NCBI GenBank assembly: GCA_015680685.1
Contig: MNCI01011864.1
Coordinates: 585,973 to 649,972 of the forward strand
From: Gnetum montanum
Taxonomy: Eukaryota > Streptophyta > Gnetopsida > Gnetales > Gnetaceae
Reading direction: 5' to 3'
DNA length: 64,000 nt
Positions 25,660-37,475 of the stretch are shown here, piece after piece. The notes beneath the pieces are model-generated. The model was not told where the DNA came from and did no database searches. It saw only the letters and a program-made list of their open reading frames with translations. A program made the position numbers and the translations under genes. How positions within the stretch are numbered: position 1 is the first letter of the stretch; the number at the start of each line of letters is the position of its first letter.

Positions 25660-26166
25660 CTACACACAATTACACACTGTGCCACTGTATATGATGCATG
25701 AAACTTTCTTCTTCTCGATCTTTCCAAATGTATTTTCTTTCGATATTTCTAGGGAAAGATCACAGATTCCTATGTGTGTGTTGATGATGCTTAGCCATGC
25801 TCTTTCCATTATGATTGGAAATTCCTTCTTACCGTTGTTTACCTGAATCACTAAAAAGTCAACTGGGTAAGACCACCCATAAACAGTGGTAACAATGTCT
25901 TCCACCAATCCCAATGGAATAGTGATGGACTGGTTGGCCAACTCTAGACGGATGTTACTCTTTTTCAATGGAGGCAAGTTCCAGGCCTTGTACATTTCTT
26001 GAGAAATCAAGTTGACACTAGAACTTGAATCCAAAAGAGCCTTGCACGGCGCATTTCCAATGATTTGTAAGTATATCAAAGGACTCCTAGGATCAGAGAA
26101 TTTCCTAGGACGATGGCTAGCTTTGATCCAATCGGTGATGGCATGTGTTAGCATGACCATATGCAT
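25660..26166 (-). pseudogene. Aspartic protease of E2 (open frame, catalytic motif altered)
   Basis: A 168-residue open frame. Order: AITDWIKASHRP near the start, then CKALLDSSSSVNLISQEMYK, LELANQSITIPLGLVEDIVT, and EFPIIMERAWLS. The active-site D-T/S-G is D-S-S (26023-26031), which would be expected to impair catalysis (GGT to AGT). The later G-R-A-W block is E-R-A-W. This is among the best preserved coding stretches of E2. Confidence 0.85.
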
Positions 26167-26359
26167 TGAGTGTGGTGATTGGGTTGAAGGGGGCTCCGAA
26201 GTTTTGATTGATACTAAGGTTGAGTTACTTGTGATTGCAAGGGCTTGGTTGGACTATTGGTTCTAAAGAAAGGTCTTTTCTTCATGTGGTTGTTGGAACC
26301 AACAATAGATTAAGAGTTAATTGCCCTTGTGGCATTACATTGCTATGGCTAGGCAAGGA

Positions 26360-28700
26360 TTTCACCTTACATCGCAGGAGTAGGTGGTAGTGGAGCTATT
26401 GGTGGAAGAGATGCGGCAGAATGAGAAGGATGATATGCTTGAAGAATATCGCCTCTAAAAGAGGGAGTCCCATAATACTCGCAGGCTTGGTAGTGAGGTT
26501 GAGGAGTGACGTGACCAGTAGAGTCACATGGGGAGATTGGTTGTTGCACGTAACATCCATATGGGTCAGGCTACCGATAAGGATACTGTTGCCTTGGTGG
26601 TGGCATTCCCCATGATTATGGGTGCTGCCACTATTGATATTGCTCAATCAGTTGTGGTGGAGTTCCACTGGGATAATATGTTAAGGGTTGATGAAACTGC
26701 CTTGGGTTACCTTGAGGATAAGGTAACCTTCGGGGTGTTTGCCTTTTGTTTAATCGTGGGTTGAGTGCATACACCCCAGACTCCTGCAAATGTGAGATTA
26801 TAGGGCAACATCCCTTAGGATGGTCATATTAACATATCTCACATCCACTATCATTATCTATTTTCGAATCCACAATCTCTTCAATAATGGTAACTTTGCC
26901 CTTATCCTTGCTACGTGCATGTTCAGCCTCTTTCTTTTTTCTTTTCTCACTACCTTGCTCTCTAGACTCTACTATTTTAAGAAAAGTTTGAAATCTATTG
27001 TCTAGGAAATCCCACATTTGGTCTACCTTTGTTGAAACTTCTAATGTCATCTTTTGGATAGGCAAAGTTTTCCTATTCACCATCTCTTCGAGTGGTGACT
27101 CTTCTTCATCCTCACAAAATCTTACTTCCCTCTTCCAAAGGGAAGGATCTCGGTTATCCTCTTTCACACTTTCTCTCTTCTGTAGCTCACCTTCTTCTGT
27201 AGCTCACCTTCTTCCTTAGCAACTTGGTCTAATAGTCTTTGAATTTGATGTGACCTATGCTTCGATAGTCTTCCTTGGGCATAAGTCCTAAGGGTTCTTC
27301 TCGTTTCATGCCTAAGCCCATCCACGAGATGGTATAGTTGATCCCTTTGCAAATAACCATGGCTAGGACAACGATGTAATAGTGCATAGTATCGGCCCAT
27401 GGCAGCATCCAAGGGTTCATGTCCTCCTTGTTTCCAGCCTTGGATTTTCTTTCGCAAGTTAGACACTCGGGAGTACATTTGGTACTTGTCATTAAATAGT
27501 TCTAACATAGTACTCCACCTACGAATGGATTCCGGTTCTAAAGACCGGTACCAACTTTCTGCTTCTTTCACTAATGTTTGTGGGAACAACTTAAGTTTTT
27601 GCCATTCGTTCTCTATGTTCTGTAAGGCACACGCATTATGGAATGCTTGTAAATGATTCTAAGGATCAGCAGTGTATCCCCCTTCAAATTGTGGGATGTT
27701 GTTCATATCTAATCTCTTGATCCTACTATCTTTCTGATGCCTTGTTGGAATTCTAACAACCTCAGTTATGTCTAACATACTTCAAGTAACGAGGAGGGGT
27801 TCATGATGATCATCTCATCAATGGTGTCTATGATGCCTATGTTGTTCCCTACTCTCTCTTCTTCTATGTCGTGACACTCTAGAGTGCCCTCATCCCTTTT
27901 TCTAGTTTTTTCGTCTATGACTTCCACTTTTCCTACCTTTATCCCCATGGTATTTTTCTTTATGACTATGTCCAGATATTGAAGGAGAGGATGAAGGAGA
28001 TGATGAAGGTGAAGAAAAAGAAGAACCATCACCATGATTGTGTCTGCTACCTTCTCTTCTATGGTCTCAGCCCCGATTGGGATTGCGATTGGAATGTCCA
28101 CCTTTATCATGAGTTTGTGTCCCTTTTTCGGACCCTTTGTGCCCGTGGGTATTAGAACCTAGGTTATGAATAGTGGAATGAAGGTTCAGATACACAACCC
28201 CTTGGCCAAAGTCAAGGGGAGGAACATTGTTATGTGGGCGACTGCCTGAGGTAGGTTCACCACCCTCATTTTCTCTTAAGACATGTGGGGCATCCTAGGA
28301 CCACTTACCCTTCAAAGACTTATGATGTCTCTCCTCTTGCAAGTCCCTTTGATGTTATGCCTCTGTGGGATGGTATTCTCTCAAGTCATGGTCTTGCACA
28401 ATGTATTCTACGTGTAAGTGTGACATGCCAATTCATGTGAGAGCACGAAGAAGCATGCCCAGGACTGAATGATTGGAAGGTAACACTACATTACCTTCTA
28501 AGTCTCACCAATGCAATTGTTTGTCTTGATGGAGGATAAAGGTGAAGTCTAGTATATACTCATCGGGATGAATATATACCACTCAAACTTGTTGAGGGAC
28601 TGGCGGATCAATGTCATGTGTATTATGTTGTCGACCATTTCCTGTTTCAGACCTAAGCAGTGAGGAGCTTTCATACGAAGAAGGAGACATACTTGTCTGT
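26360..28700 (-). pseudogene. gag of E2 (broken)
   Basis: From the 5' end: leader block near 28520, Ser-rich segment near 27980, and capsid-like part at 27164-27589 with WYRSLEPESIRRWSTMLELF, LRKKIQGWKQGGHEPLDAAM and CPSHGYLQRDQLYHLVDGLR. Next is a charged linker, 26829-27167 (EDEEESPLEEMVNRKTLPIQ), then a CEIC*YDHPKGCCP motif near 26810 and a Pro/Gln/Tyr-rich tail. The capsid part is the fullest of the four elements. Frames change at about 27180, where AGCTCACCTTCTTC is duplicated in tandem. Confidence 0.86.
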
Positions 28701-28807
28701 TCAATGTGCAATGTATTCTTGTTTATTATTTTCTCAACCAACCCTACGGGTTTTTTCCAATGATGTGAATGATTTCCTATGTTCTAGTTAGCACACAAAT
28801 AACTAAG

Positions 28808-28825
28808 TCCCCGACAATGGCGCCA
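28808..28825 (-). other. Primer binding site of E2
   Basis: Minus strand TGGCGCCATTGTCGGGGA, one base from the 5' LTR at 28827. This is the best preserved copy in the window and of the TGGCGCC class usual for Athila/Tat elements. Confidence 0.88.
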
Positions 28826-28826
28826 A

Positions 28827-29777
28827 TGATGAGCGGCAAGGTACCCTTATGCTCAACCATACGAATACAAGCGTTTCATGCATAATCCAGTCAAATTCCA
28901 AGGACTAAGTGCTTATGCGCCCTTGTGGAACAAGGATGGGTTGGTTGATCGTTGTCTTCCCAAGCTTACCTGTATGTCACGATTGTATGGTTAAGTAAGC
29001 TTGAGGCATATGATTTTTATAGCTTTTATGTTTTTATGTCCTGCGCTAGTAGGGAAGGAGAGAGGCAACTAAGTGACTAATTTAACTTAACTACTAATTA
29101 ACTAAGTTCTAACTAATCCTCACGCAAGCATCCATTCCCACTTGTCGTACACATCCTGAACCAGTGCAACATTACTAGGATTACCAAATGCTAATTGTTA
29201 CTAGGTTACCAAGCATTACATGCATGCTTGAAGTGGTTGTGCTTATGTAATTTAACGATTTGCTTAATTGATCAAAATGAATTGTTGTGCTAATAACATA
29301 AGTGTAAAGTGCATAAAATAAAACAAATGCATAAGAAAATAAAATAAAATAAATGCGTAAGAAAAAAAATCTCAAGTGCTACAAGGATGAATCAAAGAGC
29401 TTGACTTTATTGCCAACACAATGGTATGCTCGAGTACATCAATGCTTGAATAAAGATCCGTCAACACTTAGAAATCTTGCTGCGGGCACTTGGAAAATAC
29501 TCTAACTTTCAAACAAACTACAAGAGTTTCGCTACTTGACTGCTACAAGACTTCTTTCCAATTGTGCGCCTAGGCACTGTATTTATAGGCTTGGGAGCAA
29601 CTACTCTAATAATTAGAGTAACTGCTCTAATAATTAGAATAACTGCCAAAGTAACCACTCTAATAATTAGACTAACTACTAGAGTAACCACTCTAATAAT
29701 TATAGTAACTGCTAGAGTAACAACTAGAGTAATTGCTCTAATAATTAGAATAATTGTTAGAGTAACCGCTCTCATCA
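28827..29777 (-). repeat. 5' LTR of E2
   Basis: TGATGAG to CTCATCA, partner of 19793-20813. It carries the poly(A)-signal inverted repeat and ends (U3 end) with the near-palindromic array at about 29596-29775. Confidence 0.9.
29596..29775. repeat. U3 array of near-palindromic repeats in the 5' LTR of E2
   Basis: Units such as CTCTAATAATTAGAGTAAC and CTAGAGTAAC in tandem, as at 20625-20810, but with different unit order and number. The frames that run through this array on both strands (for example 29518-29778 minus, a low-complexity Ile/Val/Thr/Arg repeat) are artefacts of the repeat. Confidence 0.88.
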
Positions 29778-30690
29778 ACTAGAAATAAAGGTTTAGAGCA
29801 ATGGATATAACCATTAGAGTCCTTCAATATCTAGGGAACTAATTTCATGGGCCCATCACACCAATTTCCAATAGAAAATCGTACATTATAGTGCCATTTG
29901 ATTATTTTACCAAGTGGGCAAAAGAAGCTGCAGTTAAGTATTGCACAACCAAAATAGCTGCTAAGTTCTTTCAACAACACGTGATGAATAGATTTAGAGT
30001 ACTGCACATGCTCATATCAAACAATGAGACTTATTTTATAAGAGCTACATTCAAAGAACTAATGTAACAACTTGGGGTGAATTACAAATTAACTACACCA
30101 TACTACCCTCAAAAAAATGGTCAAGAGGAAGTGACTAATTGGGAAATCACAAGAATATTAACTAGAACAGTTAGTCAATTTAGAAAAGATTAGAGCACTA
30201 AGTTGAATGATGCTCTATGGGCATACAGATCAATATGGAAACTCCCAATAGGATATTTGCCCTATGAACTAGCTTATGGAAAACTTCCTATCAATCCAAG
30301 CATAACTCCAAGCTTTAGCCACTACTAGCATACTAAATTTAGACTTAAACTTAGCTCAAAAGGAACATCTTATGAATCTTAAGCTTTTAGAGGAAAATCG
30401 ACTTGTAGCATTGATGAACAATGAGGTTCACAAGAAATACTCCAAATGTAGGCATGGTACTAAAATAAGATACGTATCAATTCAATCGAGTGATAAAGTC
30501 CTCTATTACAATCCCAGTCATGTGCCACAAAAGGCTGAGTTCCAAACCTTATGGGAATGACCCTATATCGCCCATGCAACATACTAATCTATTGCCATGT
30601 AAATTTATCGCCCAACCAATCCACAAAAGTTAATTCTTATCAATATTCAACAAGTCAAGCCATATCATGTTCTTCCCTACTCTCTTAAGG
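29778..30690 (+). pseudogene. Integrase of element H, continued after E2
   Basis: Integrase core of H. Fragments include FDYFTKWAKEAAVKYCTT, SNNETYF, NGQEEVTNWEI and LNDALWAYRS, then a C-terminal frame 30372-30560 with NRLVALMNNEVHKKYSK and NPSHVPQKAEFQTLWE. The second catalytic Asp appears as Asn (SNNE), so it is inactive. Stops are frequent. Confidence 0.83.
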
Positions 30691-32600
30691 ACTCTACCCT
30701 ATCTACTAGGCAAACTACCACCCATTCGATATTTCAAATATCCACTTCTCAAAATATTTGTGGAGGTGTCAAACTTGATACTTAGGCACGAAACTTTCTT
30801 CTCACACTTTTCTATTTCTTATCTTTTTCCATTCTTACTTTTCTACTCTTTTATTTTTCCATTTCTTAACTAATTTTTTCACTCCTTTATATTCTTTTTA
30901 TTTCTTGAATTATTTTTTCTTTTTTACTCTTTAATAATTTTTTGACCTTTTCTATTTTTTACATTTTTCATGTTTCTTGTATATACTTTTTGTTGATTTT
31001 TCTAATAAAGTACAAAGGAATGAAATAAGATGTTCTAATAATGTGAATATTGCCCTATATTATCAAATTTGTGTAAGGCTGATTCTATATATAGTGAGAT
31101 CACATCATCCATCCACTCATTTCTAATAAAAAAAAAGGTTATTACCATGGCCATAATGACATTCTCTTCACAATAAAACTAAATGTAATCATTATGCCTA
31201 TATAGAAAAGTGAAGAACCAAGTGGAAATGAAAATGGTGTGACATCAAGGGTATTTTTGTATTCTCTAAGGCTACTACTATAAGTTTTATCATGTTGTTC
31301 AGTTGTATTATTTACTTGAGTACTAATAAAAAATGGAAGTATGCCTAAAATAACTCCTACCTTACCATGTCACTGGAAAGACATGTTACACGTGTATGAA
31401 GCTAGTCCTTTCGTAACATTGACATAGTACAAACATAATAAATGCACAAAATAAAAAATTTTGGGGGTTCCACTAGAAAGACATGTTACCCATGCCTAAA
31501 GGTAGGTAGCTTCTCAACAACTTAAAAACATGAAAAGTGTGCTAGTAATAAACTACTTCCTTGAACTTTATTGCCAAGTGATTAATATTTCTTGCAATTG
31601 TAGTAGCCTTATGGTTGTTAGTTTTTGGATGATGCAATGAGATGTCACTAGTAAGTGGTACAGACTTGGTTTGGATCTTGGACAAAAAGGCTATTAATTA
31701 CTTTAACTATACATAACACACAAAAATCCATTATGCCTATGGTAAGCCACTTCACATTTCATTTTCTACAATCCTTTCTACTCCCATTCCACCTCACTAT
31801 TGTACATAATCAAAATTCAATGTTTTTATATAATATAGTGTTATTTTATCATTTAGACAATACTAACATATGTGTTTTGCAAGTCAAGTATGTTTTACAT
31901 TCAACTCCTTAAGTGCCTATGGGCATTTGTAGGTGTGGTTATACAAGGTCACTAAGGGTTAAAGCCTGCTTTTGGGAGGACCCACTTGTATAAATCTTGT
32001 GCTTCATACTTGATGACCAATTCCATATCATCTTGTGCCTCTAAGAAACTTAAACCATCAATTTTCACTTTCTTATACTCTCATAACTGATCACAATTTT
32101 GGCAATCCCTACAACCATCTCATATATATCTCATTACTTGTCTTTACCATGGATTCCTTCTTTTACAATCTTTTCATATGAAATTTTCATATTTTGAGCA
32201 TCATCTATGATCAAACACCCTTTAGGCCACCTCTACATCTTCCAAACTATTCATTTAACCTAATTTTTTCGTAGAAATTACATAAAATCCAAAATTTTTG
32301 GTTAGTGACATCATAGCTACGATGTATTAGACCTTAAAATGTCACAACTACAATGTCATATCTACAATGTATTCAATATAAATTATCTATACGTGTGGGA
32401 ATTAGGAAATTTTTCATTTTCCATAATTCTAGCAAGGGGGGTTCATGTTTTTTTTCTAACTCTCTAGCAGCCAAGCTGTCATGCACCATAACTCTCTCAT
32501 CATAGCTTTGATTTGCATAATTTATAAACCCTTTTGATCACAAAGTGGCCAACTCAATCATGGGGGAGAGTGCTACACATAAATAAGTCAAATTACACCA
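30690..32600 (+). other. Non-coding 3' tail of element H
   Basis: T-rich DNA without a gene. A block near 31960-32000 (GGGAGGACCCACT) matches the tail of E3 near 44190, which ties it to the element. A CATGGGGGAGA box is at about 32560. The right boundary is a guess, because no 3' LTR was recognised. Confidence 0.5.
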
Positions 32601-34450
32601 GAAGAGTATATTAAGGGTAAAAATAGGAACAAACAAGCATATTTTAATTAATTAATTAAATAAAAGCTAATAAACCTAATCAATTCCCCTAGAAAATGAT
32701 CCAATTAAATAATAAACAAGGACATGATAACTGTGAAAAGTTTTAACAATCAAAAGTATAACAAATAAGGGTTTCTTTTTGAATTTTTTCTAATTCTACA
32801 ATCATAATCAGAGATATAAATAATAATAAGGATAAAAATTGGAATCAAAACTAAGAACCTAAGAGAGGACCATGAATCATTAGGGACTTGTTTAAAATCA
32901 TTAGGCAGTCTAAATAAATCCTTTATGATTACAGATGGCTCCCAAGAGACCCACAGTGAAAGGACCCTCACAGTAAGGAAGCAAAAGACCAAGAGGTAGA
33001 AGTAAATGATAAGCTAGAGAATAGACACTATCAGTACCGTAAGAGGCTCAATCTTTTAACATCCATTAGCAAACACTTATAATCAAACACTCTGTGCATG
33101 CTAAGGTTGAAGAACCACCAACTCCAAAGCAAAGACAGCACCTCATGCTATCAACAAAATGTCTCCAAGCCATCCAGGAAAAATCAATTATGTCCATAGT
33201 TATCATAAAACTGAACTTCAAACCGTTCATGGAGTTCATGCCTATCAACATCTACAAACAACTACAAGTCTCACCTCTATGGCCAACTCTATCATGCAGC
33301 AGAGAATGGTACCTAGGAGAAGTGTACCAATTTTTAAAAAATAAGTAAGATGATGTAATGCCATAGTAAAAATTAAAGGATTCTTTGCATCTTATTTAGT
33401 CAAGGAAATTGCCAAGGCACTTAACATTCCTAATGTCACAGCAAACATTGCACAAATATCTACAATATCTAACATAGAAGCAAAAATGTTATGGCTACAA
33501 AGGGCCTATGGCAAAGAAAATAAATAATATAGTAAATTTTCTATCAAAGAAAAATATATTCATGATTGGGACTTACCATCTTTTTCTCTACCAAAATATT
33601 AAACAAAATTTCCACCTATGCTACAAGAGAAAGTTCAATCTTCATGGGGAAATTCAATGTAAACATAGCTCATTTATTATTTGTAGAGATTAAAAGAAGG
33701 TTTGAAGAGAAGAAGGCATGGAAACTTACATTGTCATTTCCTTACCTTATCAAAAGGTTATGTAAGCAAGATAGGATTTTGGGTTATACAAATGATATCT
33801 TATGCAAGGCCTAGAATGCATCCTACACTAAGATGTCTAAGTCGGTGTTGTCCAAGAAAGATTAACTTGAAAAGCCTACAGGCATTGAGGGAATAAGAGG
33901 ATTTACACCCACTAGAAACATCCTAGCCATGGGACAAGAGTAAGAAGGACCTAGTGGATTAACTCCCGTTGGCAATAGACCTAAACTAAGTGCTCCACCA
34001 ACACAACAAGACTACTGATCTTCTATGATCCATTTGTAGCAAATTGCAAAAACCATAAGTTGGGGAAACAAGAAGGGATCCATAATGTGCAAAGTAAAAG
34101 ACAATTCTGTAAGACCTATAGTATCAATAGGAGCCACTAGTGGTCAAGTATCTTTACAAGTAGGAAAAGATGAAGAATGGATACATCAAATTTTTGGAAA
34201 CATTGCATCTTTTTAGGTCATGCTAGAAATAAGAGAAGGAGCCATGGTAGTGGTAATGCAACACCAAGATGTAGTAGGAGCAATAGAGCTGATCATAGAT
34301 CATGTAAAAGAATCATTCAATGTTTACATTATCCCACTGGAAAATATTACTAGAGTCAGATATGTTGAAATAATATCCAATACATTCATGCCTCTAACAA
34401 AGCATGAAGATATCCTAGATCGACTACTACACATAGGCCAAGTAAAACAA
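32600..34450. other. Unassigned sequence
   Basis: No supported gene. Short plus-strand frames (33094-33348, 33566-33814, 34220-34513) appear to be fragments of a broken coding sequence. Pieces such as NIPNVTANIAQISTISNIEA (about 33430-33490) and RPIVSIGATSGQVSLQVGKD (about 34110-34170) read like protein, but I cannot name a family. The last frame runs into the ribosomal pseudogene, so its 3' half is not protein coding. Confidence 0.45.
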
Positions 34451-37400
34451 AATCTCAAAGATGAAAAGGACTTTAAAAAGAAAGTTAAAAATGCTTTATA
34501 TTATCAAGAGTGAAGTGAATGGAGGCCAATGTTACTTCTTGGCTAGACATGGAATGAAGCATGGATGCTTTGATCTATCGCTTGGTCTAAGAGGCGAGTC
34601 TGCATGGATAAGTACCATGGCACAAGCATGCGTAGTTGGCTACACACATGTTATTGTGGTGATTGTGGAGGGTCCAAGCACATGCCCCTTCAAGGGATGA
34701 GCTTCATGGTGCCTATGTGCTTGGGAAGAAAATTTTGTGGGCTTTTACTTCAACCCATATTGAAACACAAACCAGATTCTAACACGTGTGCAAGTCATCA
34801 AGCTTAGAAACCTACATAGTGCAAGGATGCTGAAAGGTGGGATCTATGTGTAGATGTGAAGCATCATCCATTGATCTTAATCTTCTTAAGAAGGGTTCAA
34901 GTGAGAGCATGCTTTTTTGGACTCGAAAGATGGTGAACTATGCTTGAGCAAGGCAACACCAAAGCAAACCCTAGTGGAGGCCCATCATGCTACTAACGTG
35001 CAAATCATTTGTTTGACTTGGGTATAGGAATGAAAGACTAATAAAACCATCTATTAGTTGGTTCCCTCTAAAGTTTCCCTTAAGATAGCTAGAGCTCACA
35101 TTCTCAAGTTTTATCAAGTAAAGCAAATGATTAGACACATCAAGGACGCAATGCCCTCAACCTTTTCTCAAACTTGAAACAGCTTAATGTCATAGCTACT
35201 TTGGTGAGCTACATCAATAAATAGAGAGCTCTAAGTAGGCCATTCTTGATAAGTAGAATTGGCAATGCAAGATGAACCAAAAGTTTAGCTATAGGGCCTA
35301 ACAATGCGCTAACCTAGAATAAACAAAGGATCTTGGTTAATTAAGATAGTAGGATGATGGTCATGGAAGTCAAAATCTGCTAAGGAATGTATAATAACTC
35401 ATCTATCAAATTAGCTGGCCCCAAAAATCAATGGTGCTTAAGCACACAACACCAAGCCCCGATGAGTAGGAGGGCACAAGGATCATTGAAAACTCTAGGG
35501 CGCAAGCCTGGGTGAAGTGACCTCTAGTGCAAATCTTGGTAGTAGTAGGAAATATTCAAATAAGAACTTTAAAGATCAACGTGGAGAAAGGTTCCATAAG
35601 AATAGCACTTGAACATGGGTTAGTTGATCCTAAGAGATGAGGGAGCCCCTTCTAATGGGTGCACTCTGCATGAGATCTTGAAAGAAAATCAAGTTAATGT
35701 TCCCAAACTATGACATGGTAGTGGATGACAACGTTAGGGAATCTAAAGATGTTGGCAAGGACCCTCACAAGAGTTATCTTTTCCTTTTAACAACTTGTCC
35801 ACATTGAAATCAGCTCAACCAAAATTAGGATCCATTAACTAGAAGAGCACTTAATGTCCTATAGTGTCCGTTGCACCCTTGGTGATCCTTGAAATTTGGA
35901 GGACTGAGTATTGTTCATGTCTAGTCGTACTCATAACTACATCAAGTCTCCAAGGTGAATAGCCTCTAGTCCATAGAGCAATGTAGCTAAGGAAAGTCAA
36001 CAAAATGGATCTGTAACTTTAGGAAATGGAGTGGCTATGAGGGTTGGGCCTAAGGGTCTATGCTCAAAACATGTGGATTGTTAAGGACCTACTTGAGTTG
36101 CTTTCATAGAAATGGTGAGCCCTCTCATGTTAGGCAATAGACATAAAGTGCCCTCCCCCCTCCACTGGAGAGGGCTTTCCCTAGGCAAGAAATAATTAGT
36201 CCAAAATTGGCTTAGATAAGGGAAATTTGACTATTTAAATAAAATACAGCATTATGATGGTCCTTGTAGATGTTGACATAATGTGAATTCTACCAGGTGC
36301 TCTAGGTGTCAAAGTGAAGAAATTCAACCAAGCATAAGTAAATGACAAGAATAATTATGACTCTTCTAAGGTAGCTAAATGTATCTTCATCTAATTAGTG
36401 ACATGCATGAATGGATTAAATAGATTCCCACTATCCTTACCTACTACTTAGCAAAACCATAGCCAAAGGAATAGGCTTGGCATAATCAATGGAAGAAGAA
36501 GGCCTTGTTGAGCTTGAGTCTAGTTTAACTTTGTGAAATGATTTAAGAGGTGTAGAATAAGTGGGAGCCACTCACAACATAAGTGAAATACCACTACTTT
36601 TAATCTATTTAACTTATTCTATTGGTCAGGAATGGTGCATGATCCTTACTTTTGGACCTAAGACATGCCTCAATGTGTTGATCCATGCAGAAGACAGAGT
36701 TGGGTGGGGAGTTTGACAATGATGGCACATTTGCTAAAAGATAATGCAAGTGTCCTAAGATGAGCTCAATGAAAAAAAATCTCATGTGGAACAGAAGGGT
36801 AAAAGCTCTTTTAATTTTGACTTTTAGTATGAATACAAATCATGAAAGCATGGCCTATTAATCCTTTAGAGCTTTGGAATTTAAAGCTAAAGGTATAAAA
36901 AAAGTTACCATAGGGTAACTAGCTTGTGGCAGCCAAGCATTCATAAACATATTACTTTTTGATCCTTCAATGTTAGATCTTCCTATCATTGTGAACTAGA
37001 ATTCACCAAGTGTTGGATTGTTCACCCACCAAAGGTTTAGACCATCTTGAGACAAGCTAGTTTTACCCTACTGATGATGTGCACCACAATAGTAATTCAA
37101 CTTAGGATGAGAGGAACTATTCATTCACATAATTGGTCATTATGGTTAGTTGAAAAGCCAGTGATGCAAAGCTATCGTATGGCAGATTATGACTGAACAC
37201 CTCTACATCATAATCCATGCTAGAGGTAGTGCTCTTTCCTTGTCAGTTGCTACGTGACCTATAATAACAACAACTTTTCTACTCTCGTTGGCATGTGTTG
37301 ATGGTTTCTCATTGTCCTACTTGCACCATAAGACACTAAGGACCATGTAGTGCCATTTTCAATAGTCAGCAAGAAGAATCCTTTATAGACAGCTTAAATA

Positions 37401-37475
37401 CATGGTGGTGTATTGTAAGTGATAAAGAGGCCTTACTACCACAATCCACTAAGATTTAGCCCTTTATCATTGAGA
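34450..37475 (+). pseudogene. 26S (large subunit) ribosomal RNA pseudogene, 5' truncated
   Basis: Recognised by RNA landmarks in correct order. These include AAGATGAAAAGGACTTT (34457), CGAAAGATGGTGAACTATGC (34923), GACTTGGGTATAGGAATGAA (35016), and GGTCATGGAAGTC...CTAAGGAATGT (35358). Then come CCCGATGAGTAGGAGGGC (35457), AAGTGAAGAAATTCAACCAA (36312), TAATTAGTGACATGCATGAA (36392), GTGTCCTAAGATGAGCTCAA (36748), TTCACCAAGTGTTGGATTGT (37001), TACCCTACTGATGATG (37066), and a 3' end near TTTAGCCCTTTATC (37456). About 3.0 kb remain; roughly the first 0.4 kb of a plant 26S gene is missing. Most differences are C-to-T or G-to-A, and some variable regions are shortened, so it is not a working rRNA. 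Confidence 0.95.

Larger units (their letters stand above)
19793..29777 (-). mobile_element. E2: complete minus-strand Athila-like LTR retrotransposon nested in H
   Basis: About 10 kb, with LTRs 19793-20813 and 28827-29777 and the same internal order as E1. It split the integrase of H: H sequence stops at 19792 and continues at 29778 in the same reading order. The target duplication is GCCAG on the left and ACTAG on the right, two transitions apart, which fits ageing of a methylated site. A run of 181 Ns (21387-21567) hides part of the 3' non-coding region. All coding regions are broken. Its U3 repeat array differs wholly from that of E1 and E3. Confidence 0.9.
3733..32600 (+). mobile_element. 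Outer, oldest Ty3/gypsy (Athila-like) element H, interrupted by E1 and E2
   Basis: This is a plus-strand LTR retrotransposon whose pieces run in order across two younger insertions: LTR 3733-4371, gag to 6689, rest of gag and protease 16691-17690, reverse transcriptase, RNase H and integrase start 17690-19792, integrase core 29778 onward, then a non-coding tail. Without E1 and E2 it is roughly 8.7 kb. Gag and protease resemble the Athila lineage. All coding parts carry stops and frameshifts. A 3' LTR could not be found; the right limit is only where tail similarity fades, so the end is uncertain. Confidence 0.75.

Noticed and set aside
29518-29782. Overlapping frames on both strands encoding Ile/Val/Thr/Arg repeats
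   Set aside because: They are translations of the near-palindromic U3 array of E2, not genes.
34220-34513. A 97-residue frame that looks like a small protein
   Set aside because: Its 3' part is 26S rRNA sequence (AAGATGAAAAGGACTTT), so it is at best a fusion of unrelated decayed DNA.
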